Shown here: one piece after another, positions 1 to 6,530 of the stretch | Numbering within the stretch: the first letter of the stretch is position 1 | How the letters are laid out: each line of letters starts with the position of its first letter | Assembly (NCBI GenBank): GCA_031423755.1 | Contig: JANPGC010000023.1 | Coordinates: 1 to 15,905, forward strand | Direction of reading: 5' to 3' | Source of the DNA: JANMEX01 sp031423755 | GTDB lineage: Bacteria; Pseudomonadota; Alphaproteobacteria; Rhizobiales; Rhizobiaceae | DNA length: 15,905 bases | Notes under the pieces: model-generated | What the model saw: only the letters and a program-made list of their open reading frames with translations | The model's database searches: none | What the model was told of the DNA's origin: nothing | Translations under genes and position numbers: made by a program

Positions 1-322
1 GGCGCGAGCGGTAAAGGTCCGTCCCTTCCTCGAATACGAGCGTGACTTGAGACAGACCGAACTTGGAGAGGGAGCGCAGTTCCGTGAGCCCAGGGACCCC
101 AGACATCTCGTTCTCTATGGGAAAGGTGACGAGCTTTTCGATTTCTTCCGGCGCGAGCGCGCGGATGGCAGTGTTGATTTGCACCTGGACGTTGGTGATG
201 TCGGGCACGGCGTCAATCGGCAGGCGCAACGCGGAGTAAACGCCGATGCCGATCAAGACGAGCGTGGCGAGCAGCACGAACACGCGCTGGCGGACTGAGA
301 AATCTAAAAGGCGGTTGAGCAT
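1..322 (-). CDS. CusA/CzcA-family heavy-metal efflux RND transporter, N-terminal fragment (cut by window edge)
   Basis: Translating the minus strand from ATG 322-320 gives 107 codons open to the window edge. The protein begins MLNRLLDFSVRQRV, has a hydrophobic first transmembrane helix at about residues 14-30 (VFVLLATLVLIGIGVYSA), and continues with LRLPIDAVPDITNVQV, then ALAPEEIEKLVTFPIE and SGVPGLTELRS. This is the standard N-terminus of heavy-metal-efflux RND pumps (CusA, CzcA, about 1,040 residues), proton-driven inner-membrane antiporters that export Cu/Ag or Co/Zn/Cd with an adaptor (CusB) and an outer-membrane channel. The family match is what the sequence shows; the metal cannot be told from this fragment. 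No adaptor gene lies directly upstream: there is a 29-codon mini-ORF ending 6 nt before the start, then hemH. No good ribosome binding site is visible (ACTAAACAGTT before ATG), so translation may depend on the mini-ORF. Confidence 0.9.
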   Translation of the reverse strand, partial: MLNRLLDFSVRQRVFVLLATLVLIGIGVYSALRLPIDAVPDITNVQVQINTAIRALAPEEIEKLVTFPIENEMSGVPGLTELRSLSKFGLSQVTLVFEEGTDLYRSR

Positions 323-328
323 AACTGT

Positions 329-418
329 TTAGTGGGAATGCCCGCCACCTTTGGTGGCGCGAAATTCTTGTGGCGGTAAATTGGCAAGCGTGTGGTTTAT
401 GGCATTCTCCCTAGCCAT
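329..418 (-). CDS. Possible 29-residue mini-ORF with a His-containing end, directly before the metal-efflux pump
   Basis: ATG 418-416 opens 29 codons ending in TAA at 331-329, six bases before the pump's ATG. The peptide starts MARENAINHTL and ends TKGGGHSH. The tight spacing to the pump gene and a His-containing tail of the kind seen on some metal-efflux adaptor subunits make a link conceivable. There is no clear Shine-Dalgarno sequence, and the same frame stays open upstream without a stop into the antisense-free 3' side of hemH, so it may be chance. It could be a leader peptide, the remnant 3' end of a deleted adaptor gene, or nothing. A perfect hairpin (343-359) lies within its last codons. 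Confidence 0.25.
   Translation of the reverse strand: MARENAINHTLANLPPQEFRATKGGGHSH
343..359 (-). promoter_or_regulatory. Perfect 7-bp hairpin just upstream of the efflux pump start
   Basis: CGCCACC (343-349), loop TTT, GGTGGCG (353-359). In the minus-strand transcript the stem would form about 20 nt upstream of the pump's ATG and inside the last codons of the mini-ORF. No U-tract follows, so it is not a typical terminator. A translational or RNA-stability role is inference only. Confidence 0.4.
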
Positions 419-488
419 GACTATAAGTTGAAAGTTTTGATATATTTGAAAACGATTGCTTAAAATTTTAGGGAATTGGCGGAACTGC

Positions 489-1553
489 TTAAATCCAGCC
501 CTGCAATTCGTGACGCACCAGATGCTCGATCACGGCCATGCCTTCGTCTGAATCATTCAGGCACGGTATGTGGCTGAAGTTCTCGCCGCCAGCGTGGTGG
601 AAAATTTCGCCAGCCTCTCCGGCGATTTCCTCAAGGGTTTCGAGGCAATCTGAAACAAAACCCGGATTTAACACGGCGACGGACTTGATGCCGTCTTTGG
701 CCATCTTCTCCAGCGTCTTGTCGGTGTAAGGCTGAAGCCACTCCTGCGGGCCGAAGCGGGATTGGAATGTTGTGATCAACCTTTCCTTTGGCCAGCCGAG
801 CCGCTCGCGCAGGAGCCGCGTCGTTTTCATGCAATGGCAATGATAGGGATCACCTTTTTTGAAATAGCTGAGCGGAATGCCGTGATAGGAGGCAACGACA
901 ACTTCCGGCTCGAAGCTCAATGTTGCCAGATGCTTTTCGATCGAAAGCGCCAGCGCTTCAATATAGACCGGCTCGTCATGATATTGCGGCACTGTGCGCA
1001 CGGCTGGCATGTAGCGGGTCTTCATCAGGCATTCGAACAGTTTGTCATTGACCGATGCCGTCGTTGCCGCCGCATATTGCGGGTAGAGCGGGAAGCACAG
1101 AATGCGCTCGCAGCCTTGTTCGCGCAGGCGCGTCAGCACGCTTTCCATTGACGGGTTGCCATAGCGCATCGCCCAGTCAACGATGACGTTTTGATGATCC
1201 TGCATCAGCACCGCCAGCTTTTCGCCTTGAGCACGTGTGAAGGTGCGCAGCGGCGATTCATTGCGCTCCTTGTCCCATATTTGCGCATAGGCTTTGCCGG
1301 ATTTCTTGGGGCGGGTGTTGAGGATGACGCCGTTGAGGATCGGCCACCACAGCAGCTTTGGCGTTTCGATGACGCGCGGGTCGGACAAAAACTCCTTCAG
1401 ATAGCGGCGCATGGAAACCGTGTCTGTGCCGTCGGGCGTGCCGAGGTTGACGAGCACGATGCCGACCTTGCCGATTTTTACAGGTGGGTGATCTGCCGGA
1501 AGGGGCCCAAGCGCGCGCGATTTCGTCCTGTCGAGGGTCGGTGTCAGTTCCAT
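489..1553 (-). CDS. hemH: Ferrochelatase (protohaem ferro-lyase)
   Basis: HemH inserts Fe2+ into protoporphyrin IX, the last step of protohaem synthesis. The 354-residue protein has the family's features in order: KVGIVLVNLGTPDG (29-42), RRYLKEFLSDPRVIE (49-63), WDKERNESPLRTFTRAQGE (93-111), the FPLYPQYAAATTASV block (154-168), the catalytic SYHGIP with His224, GDPYHCHC (234-241), QSRFGPQEWLQPYTD (264-278), and NPGFVSDCLETLEEI (296-310). The longest frame starts at 1607, but ATG 1553-1551 fits family length (Brucella HemH is about 352 residues from memory) and has AGGA 9 nt upstream. It lies downstream of the omp10-like gene, but a terminator at 1621-1650 separates them, so its promoter should lie in 1554-1620. 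Identity is very secure; the exact start is less so. Confidence 0.96.
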   Translation of the reverse strand: MELTPTLDRTKSRALGPLPADHPPVKIGKVGIVLVNLGTPDGTDTVSMRRYLKEFLSDPRVIETPKLLWWPILNGVILNTRPKKSGKAYAQIWDKERNESPLRTFTRAQGEKLAVLMQDHQNVIVDWAMRYGNPSMESVLTRLREQGCERILCFPLYPQYAAATTASVNDKLFECLMKTRYMPAVRTVPQYHDEPVYIEALALSIEKHLATLSFEPEVVVASYHGIPLSYFKKGDPYHCHCMKTTRLLRERLGWPKERLITTFQSRFGPQEWLQPYTDKTLEKMAKDGIKSVAVLNPGFVSDCLETLEEIAGEAGEIFHHAGGENFSHIPCLNDSDEGMAVIEHLVRHELQGWI

Positions 1554-1620
1554 GCAATGCCGTCCTTTTGCTTGGGCGGAACTTAGTTGGTTGCCGCCTT
1601 TATTCAATGCGTCAAATCAG

Positions 1621-1650
1621 CAAGAAAAAGGCCCGACAAGCGGGCCCTTC
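1621..1650 (-). terminator. Rho-independent terminator of the omp10-like gene
   Basis: On the minus strand: GGCCCG (1646-1641), loop CTTGT, CGGGCC (1635-1630), then TTTTTCTT (1629-1622). The 6-bp all-GC stem with a 5-nt loop and a U-run starts about 25 nt past the omp10-like stop codon. Confidence 0.9.
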
Positions 1651-1671
1651 ATCAAGTTTGATCAGGAAAGT

Positions 1672-2106
1672 TCAGCCTTGGATGACTGGCTTGGGTGCCG
1701 GTGTCGGGGCAGACAGTGCCTGCGCGCCCGGCGTTGCGGCCTTGCGGACGAGCGTGAATGTCGCGCCTGACGATGTTGTGCAGTTCATCTGGCTTGGCAT
1801 CACAACGAGGCATGCCGCGTTGACTGTCGTGTTGCGGATCAGCGAGGTGAAGGCCAGATCGACATTCTGCGGGTCGCGATAGGTGTAAGAACCGCGCGCA
1901 GCGATCTTGCCTGTGTCCGTCGCAATTGAAGAGAATGTGCCAGCAGCAAAGGTCGCCGTGTTGATGCCGCGCGTGTCGACCCATTCACCATCAATGCCGG
2001 CAGGCTTCGGGTTTGTGGACAATGGCCCATAATTCACGTCCGATGTCTGGCATGCGGCAAGCAATCCGGAAAGCGCCAGTGCGGCATAGCTGAAACGCTT
2101 GATCAT
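1672..2106 (-). CDS. omp10: Omp10-like outer-membrane lipoprotein
   Basis: This is a 144-residue lipoprotein precursor. MIKRFSYAALALSG is a short basic/hydrophobic signal followed by the lipobox LLAAC, so Cys19 should be lipidated, leaving a mature protein of about 126 residues. The core PAGIDGEWVD, the TDTGKIAARGSYTY stretch, and the block MNCTTSSGATFTLVRKA match Brucella Omp10 (PAGIEGSWVD, QLNCTSSAGSRFSLTRR, recalled from memory) in order and spacing. The C-terminal PAPKPVIQG tail extends beyond the Brucella protein. Molecular function is not known; Brucella Omp10 is a surface-associated minor lipoprotein. GGGGAG 8 nt before the ATG supports the start. I recall omp10 and hemH also being neighbours in Brucella, which fits the call. 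Confidence 0.85.
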   Translation of the reverse strand: MIKRFSYAALALSGLLAACQTSDVNYGPLSTNPKPAGIDGEWVDTRGINTATFAAGTFSSIATDTGKIAARGSYTYRDPQNVDLAFTSLIRNTTVNAACLVVMPSQMNCTTSSGATFTLVRKAATPGAQALSAPTPAPKPVIQG

Positions 2107-2168
2107 TTTGAAGACTCCCCACTGCCCCGCTCAACGGGCACTTTTAACTAGAATCACGCCATACCGGC

Positions 2169-2214
2169 GAAAACAAGGCCTCGTTGGATATTCACCCATT
2201 GAAGCCCTGTTTTC
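2169..2214 (-). terminator. Weak terminator-like inverted repeat after hss
   Basis: GAAAACAAGGC (2169-2179) and GCCCTGTTTTC (2204-2214) pair at 10 of 11 positions around a 24-nt loop, immediately beyond the hss stop. On the minus strand the second arm ends in TTGTTTTC, so it could end hss transcription. The long loop makes this uncertain. Confidence 0.35.
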
Positions 2215-2220
2215 AATCCT

Positions 2221-3666
2221 TCATTGAACAAGCACGTTGCGGAACTGCCAAGGGTCGCTCAGGTCGATGTTTTCCTTGAACAACCCGGGCCGTCCCTCCA
2301 GCGGGGTCCAGTCCGTGTAGAAGCCTTTCAGCTTGCCGAGATAGGGCTTCTGGATTTCCAGACAGCGGCGGAAGTCCATTTCATCGGATTCGACGATGCC
2401 GGATTTCGGATTCTCCAGCGCCCAGACCATGCCGGCCAGAACAGCTGACGTGACCTGCAAACCGGTCGCATTCTGCAACGGAGCCAATTTGGTGGCTTCC
2501 TTGACTTTCAATTTCGAGCCGAACCAGTAGGCGTTGTTCTTGTGGCCGTAGAGCAAAACGCCAAGCTCGTCGGCGCCGTCGAGAATCTCCTCGGGATGCA
2601 GAACGTGTGTCTTTGGCTGTTTCTTGCCGGCATTGCCGAACATCTCGTCGAGGGAGACGACGGCGGAGTTGCAGGGATGGTAGGCGTAATGCGCGGTCGG
2701 GCGGAACTCGGCTTTGCCGTTGGCACCTTTGACCGTGTAGTAGTCGGCGATTGAAATCGCCTCATTGTGGGTGACCAAAAGTCCGAACTGGGCACCGAGC
2801 GTCGGGCACCAGGTGCGGACCTGCGTGGTGGCGCCGGGCTGTTCAAGATAGATGCCGCACTTGGAGCCCTTCTTGTGGCCCCTGGCGTTTTTCGGCTTCC
2901 ATTTTTCGTGCGTGCCCCAGCCAAGCTCGGCTGGCTGCAGGCCTTCGGAGATGAAGCCTTCGACAGACCATGTGTTGTGGAACTCGCCGAACGGCTTTGG
3001 ATTGATGGTGCGCTGTGTGTCGCGCTCGGCAATGTGCACGCCCTTGACGCCAAGCTTTTGCATCAGCTTCGCCCACGCCTTGCGGTCATTGTACTTTGGC
3101 TCTTTGAGCTTGGGGTCAAGCACTTTGGCCAGATCAACCAGCGCCTTCTTGACGAACCATGAAACCATGCCGGGATTTGCCCCACAGCAGGAAACGGCTG
3201 TCGTGCCGCCGGGATTTGCCTTGCGTTCCCTTTTGACGGTTTCGCGCAGCGCATAGTTGGTGCGTGAACCATTGTCGGCATTCTTGTTGTAATAAAAGCC
3301 TACCCATGGCTCGATGACCGTATCGACATAGAGCACGCCAAGCTCGCGGCACAGCTTCATGATGTCGAGCGAGCCGGTGTCGACTGAAAGGTTGACGCAG
3401 AAGCCTTGGCCGGGGCCGTTGGTCAAAAGCGGCGTCAGGATTTCGCGGTAATTTTCACGTGTGATGGCGGTTTGTCTGAAAGCGATCCCGCGCTCTTCAA
3501 GCAGATGCCTGTCTTCGTCGATCGGGTCTATGACGACCATGCGGGACTTGTCGAATTTGAAATGGCGTTCAATCAACGGAACTGTTCCGTGACCTATGGA
3601 GCCGAAACCGATCATGACAATTGGACCGGTTATTTCGCCGTGGACCGGCCATTTCGATGCTTTCAA
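2221..3666 (-). CDS. hss: Homospermidine synthase
   Basis: This NAD-dependent cytosolic enzyme condenses two putrescines (or putrescine and spermidine) into sym-homospermidine, the main long polyamine of many rhizobia. The 481-residue length is normal for the family. A Rossmann motif GFGSIGHG (20-27) follows the first strand PIVMIGF, and RHFKFDKSRMVVIDP, NLSVDTGSLDIMKLC, YVDTVIEPWVGFY, SCCGANPGMVSWFVKKAL (159-176), WGTHE and YGHKNNAYWFGS follow in order. The start codon is TTG: it is the first codon after an in-frame TAA, has GGAG 8 nt upstream, and the next in-frame ATG lies inside the first beta strand. The DUF3445 gene ends 75 bp upstream, so co-transcription is possible. A weak inverted repeat lies after the stop. 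Confidence 0.96.
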   Translation of the reverse strand: MKASKWPVHGEITGPIVMIGFGSIGHGTVPLIERHFKFDKSRMVVIDPIDEDRHLLEERGIAFRQTAITRENYREILTPLLTNGPGQGFCVNLSVDTGSLDIMKLCRELGVLYVDTVIEPWVGFYYNKNADNGSRTNYALRETVKRERKANPGGTTAVSCCGANPGMVSWFVKKALVDLAKVLDPKLKEPKYNDRKAWAKLMQKLGVKGVHIAERDTQRTINPKPFGEFHNTWSVEGFISEGLQPAELGWGTHEKWKPKNARGHKKGSKCGIYLEQPGATTQVRTWCPTLGAQFGLLVTHNEAISIADYYTVKGANGKAEFRPTAHYAYHPCNSAVVSLDEMFGNAGKKQPKTHVLHPEEILDGADELGVLLYGHKNNAYWFGSKLKVKEATKLAPLQNATGLQVTSAVLAGMVWALENPKSGIVESDEMDFRRCLEIQKPYLGKLKGFYTDWTPLEGRPGLFKENIDLSDPWQFRNVLVQ

Positions 3667-3741
3667 TTACACTTCTCCAAGACGCAAACGCGCGAAAACG
3701 ATGGCAAGAATTGCGTTTTGCCACCTTCCCTTTAACCACAC

Positions 3742-4662
3742 TCAGACCTGTGGGAGCAACCCCGCGATCAAATTGAGGCGTTTTGTCAGGCGTTCGCGCT
3801 CGTCGGCAAGGCCTTTATAGGAAATTTCGTCGGCTGAAAGCGCCTGCACTTGCGCGGCGATGGATGCGGCCAATGCCGGTCCTTCGGCATGGGATTCAAG
3901 CGCCTCGAGCGGGTCCACATGAATGCGGATGGTGAAGACCATGCCGCCGCTTGACGGCAGCTTGCGCAACGTCTGGCGTTCAAGCCGCAGCTTGATGTTG
4001 CGCGGCTCCATGGCGTCGCCAAAGCGCCGCTTCATGCCATTGTCCGAGACCGGGTGGTGGAGCTTGTCATCGCCGTAGAGCGACCAATTCCAGCGGATGA
4101 CCGGCTGTGCCGGGCTGAGCCTGTCGAACATGCGCGCAATAAGGTCGGCATTGCGCGTGCCTTCGCCGAAACCGGGCACAGGCTTGTGAATCTCGTGCAT
4201 CGGTTTGCCGAATTTCTCCTGCAGCATCCATGCGGACGGAAAGCAGACAGATGCTGCGGCCAATTGCCAGCCGTGTTGCTCCTTGGTCATGAGGACGAGA
4301 TCTTCTTGCACAAGGCTTGCGGCGATGTGGATTGGCGGGAAGTTTGTGGCACTTAGATCAACGCTGCGGTTTGCAGGGTTGATTGTCATGATGGAGCCGT
4401 TGCGGGTGTAAACCTCGGGGAAATGGCCGACGACATGGTCTGCCAGCATGTCGCGGAGTTCAATCTGGGCTTCGAGTGAGGTTTCCTGAGAGACAATGAC
4501 CTTGTCGGGAACAGTCGCTGCCAGATGCGCCTTCTCGTCGAGATAGCCCGGCAGATGGCGGTCGATTTCTATCCATTCACCGACATCCAGCGGCTTCAGT
4601 CCGATGGTGAAGGGCTTGGAACTGCCGTCATAGGGCGTGTGGAAAATCGGGTCTGGCATCAT
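3742..4662 (-). CDS. DUF3445 / haem-dependent oxidative N-demethylase alpha-subunit-like protein
   Basis: A 306-residue protein of the DUF3445 family. Characterised members form the haem-containing subunit of an oxidative N-demethylase acting on small amines. Recognisable segments are WIEIDRHLPGYLDEKA, VCFPSAWMLQEKFGKPMHEIHKPVPGF (about 144-170), IRWNWSLYGDD, KLRLERQTLRKLPSSGGMVFTIRIHVDPLEAL (about 226-257), and a helical C-terminus. The start overlaps the upstream pabC-like stop as ATGA (ATG 4662-4660, TGA 4661-4659), which indicates translational coupling; an ATG follows immediately at 4659-4657. The frame extends upstream to 4881, but that part only shadows pabC. The substrate here is unknown. 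Partner reductase subunits seen in full demethylase complexes are not in the window. Confidence 0.85.
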   Translation of the reverse strand: MMPDPIFHTPYDGSSKPFTIGLKPLDVGEWIEIDRHLPGYLDEKAHLAATVPDKVIVSQETSLEAQIELRDMLADHVVGHFPEVYTRNGSIMTINPANRSVDLSATNFPPIHIAASLVQEDLVLMTKEQHGWQLAAASVCFPSAWMLQEKFGKPMHEIHKPVPGFGEGTRNADLIARMFDRLSPAQPVIRWNWSLYGDDKLHHPVSDNGMKRRFGDAMEPRNIKLRLERQTLRKLPSSGGMVFTIRIHVDPLEALESHAEGPALAASIAAQVQALSADEISYKGLADERERLTKRLNLIAGLLPQV

Positions 4663-5318
4663 TGGCTCTCTGTCAATCTCGCGCGGATCTGACCGCGCAA
4701 GGAGTTGCCGACGAAGATTTCTGCGCCGACAAGATCGTCCCGCATCAAATCCCCTTCGACTGCTGTTCCATTGTCCAGCAGTTCCTGCCGCAAGACGCCG
4801 CGCAGGAGGCCATGGGAAAGGCGCGGCGTGATCAGCTTTTCGCCTTGGCGCACAAACAGGCTGGTGATGGTTCCCTCGCAAACGAAGCCGCGCTCGTTTT
4901 CCATCAGCACTTCGTCTGCTTCGTCGGCTGAAAACTCGGCCCGCGCCATCTCATACGCATCACGGCGCGAGGTCTTGTGTGCAAGCATCGCATCTGCGCT
5001 GTTGAGCCGTACCTTGGCAATCGCCACATTCCAGACGGCGTCTGCGCTTGAGGGCGTGAAATTGTACGTTGTGCACGTCAGCTGGCCGTGCTGATCGAGA
5101 AACAGCCTGACCCGCAATAGTCCGTCTGAAGCAATGCCCGCCAGCATGTGCGCTGCTTCTTCGCGGTCGAACGCACGCTGAAAATGGCGCGCCGAATCCG
5201 CCATCCTGTCAAGGTGCCGCGTCGCCCTGATACACCCCGCTTCCGGCTCATAGCGCAGCGTCTCGATCAGGCCGAAGGCGTGATTGTTCCGGCTGCGAAC
5301 CGTGCTTTCAAGAGGCAT
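4659..5318 (-). CDS. pabC: Class IV (fold-type IV PLP) aminotransferase family protein, probable aminodeoxychorismate lyase
   Basis: The 219-residue protein belongs to the D-amino-acid/branched-chain aminotransferase-like superfamily. In the folate pathway PabC cleaves 4-amino-4-deoxychorismate into p-aminobenzoate and pyruvate. Visible marks are FGLIETLRYEPEAGCIRATRHLDRM (15-39), the PLP lysine in AHKTSRRDAYE (Lys115), VLMENERGFVCEGTITSLFV (137-156), TPRLSHGLLRGVLRQELL (164-181), and VGNSLRG (203-209). It is shorter than typical PabC (about 270 residues) because the N-terminus begins close to the GLIET strand, as is common for proteins encoded next to alphaproteobacterial pabB. The start at 5318 lies 52 bp inside pabB and has GAGGA about 9 nt upstream. 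The function rests on family plus neighbourhood; another class IV aminotransferase activity is possible. Confidence 0.8.
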   Translation of the reverse strand: MPLESTVRSRNNHAFGLIETLRYEPEAGCIRATRHLDRMADSARHFQRAFDREEAAHMLAGIASDGLLRVRLFLDQHGQLTCTTYNFTPSSADAVWNVAIAKVRLNSADAMLAHKTSRRDAYEMARAEFSADEADEVLMENERGFVCEGTITSLFVRQGEKLITPRLSHGLLRGVLRQELLDNGTAVEGDLMRDDLVGAEIFVGNSLRGQIRARLTESQ

Positions 5319-6439
5319 TCGTCATATTCCTCATCCGCGTTGCTGTCGAAAATCACGCCGCTGCCCACATTGAAAACCGCCTTGCCGTCCTGTTCCAATA
5401 CCACCGTGCGGATTGCGACATTGAAGCTCATGCGCCCGTCCGGCGCGACCCAGCCGATGGACCCGCAGTAAACGTTGCGGGGTTGGCGTTCAAGGTCAGC
5501 GAGGATTTCCATGGCGCGGATTTTCGGCGCGCCGGTGATCGAGCCACACGGGAATAGCGAGGCCACGATATCGCGCAGTGTCAGGCCCGGCAGGAGCTTT
5601 GCCCTGATCCTTGAGATCATCTGATGCAGCGATGGATAGGTTTCGACCGTGAACAGCTCCGGCACATGCAGCGAGCCAACGGTGGTTATGCGCGAAATGT
5701 CATTGCGCAACAGGTCGACGATCATGCGGTTCTCGGCCTGATTTTTGGCGTCGCCCTTGAGGCCCTTGCGCAGCGCCTCGTCCTCCTCCGGCGTTTTGCC
5801 GCGCCGGGCTGTGCCCTTCATCGGCCGGGTCTCGATCCAGCCGTCGGCATCAACCTCGAAGAAGAGCTCCGGCGAGCGGGACAGCACCAGCGGGCCGCCA
5901 AGATTGACCACAGCGCCGTGCCGGACAGGCTGCCGCTCGGTCAGCGTGTGGAACATTGCCAATGGATCGCCTGACCAGCTGGCATGCACAGGGAAGGTCA
6001 GGTTGGCCTGATAGCAGTCGCCCATGGCAATGTGATGCCGCAGCCTGTTGAAACGCGCCGCGTAGTCAGTGCGGGACCATAGTGGAACCGCTTCGCCAAG
6101 TGGCGCGCGCGGGGCAGGGTCCATGCGCTGGCGCGGGCGAAACGAGGCGATGTCGGCTTCGTCAAACACGCCCATGAGCATAAGGGGCACGGTGCGGCCA
6201 TCGGGCAGCAATGGTTTCAACTTGTCTTCCAGCGGATAGCCAGCCTCGTAGGACAGATACCCAGCCAGCCATTTGCCCGCGCGCCGCGCGGTCTCCGCCG
6301 CCTCCAACGCGGCTTCCAATTCCCGCTCGTCATGGGCTGCAAGGATTTCGCGTGGCTTGCCAAACATCCGGCGCACGCCAATGATATCGTCCTGCAAAAG
6401 AACGAATGGCGGTAGTTCAGGATGCGGCAGTTGCGTCAT
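5267..6439 (-). CDS. pabB: Aminodeoxychorismate synthase component I
   Basis: PabB converts chorismate with ammonia (from a PabA glutaminase) to 4-amino-4-deoxychorismate for p-aminobenzoate and folate. From ATG 6439 the protein is 390 residues, within the compact range for this family. The chorismate-binding domain shows GDCYQANLTFP (140-150), SRSPELFFEV (187-196), PMKGTARRG (206-214) with the PabB-type active-site Lys208, ENRMIVDLLRNDISR (236-250), VETYPSLHQMIS (265-276), PCGSITGAPKIRAMEI (297-312), YCGSIGW, and GSGVIFDSNADEEYDE (359-374). A TTG start at 6460 would add 7 residues; the ATG was preferred although only a weak CAGG precedes it. The Lys in PxKGT favours PabB over TrpE. pepF ends 91 bp upstream, and pabC overlaps the 3' end. 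Confidence 0.93.
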   Translation of the reverse strand: MTQLPHPELPPFVLLQDDIIGVRRMFGKPREILAAHDERELEAALEAAETARRAGKWLAGYLSYEAGYPLEDKLKPLLPDGRTVPLMLMGVFDEADIASFRPRQRMDPAPRAPLGEAVPLWSRTDYAARFNRLRHHIAMGDCYQANLTFPVHASWSGDPLAMFHTLTERQPVRHGAVVNLGGPLVLSRSPELFFEVDADGWIETRPMKGTARRGKTPEEDEALRKGLKGDAKNQAENRMIVDLLRNDISRITTVGSLHVPELFTVETYPSLHQMISRIRAKLLPGLTLRDIVASLFPCGSITGAPKIRAMEILADLERQPRNVYCGSIGWVAPDGRMSFNVAIRTVVLEQDGKAVFNVGSGVIFDSNADEEYDECLLKARFAAGTITPSA

Positions 6440-6530
6440 GGGCGCCTGGATACCGGTCAAATTCTCGGGACAGGATTACCCGACTGGCGCCATCACGCAT
6501 ATCCGGCTTGCGACATGGACGTTATGCCGC

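Noticed and set aside
4663..4881. 73-residue extension of the DUF3445 protein
   Set aside because: It is the out-of-frame shadow of pabC; the ATGA junction and the family N-terminus point to 4662.
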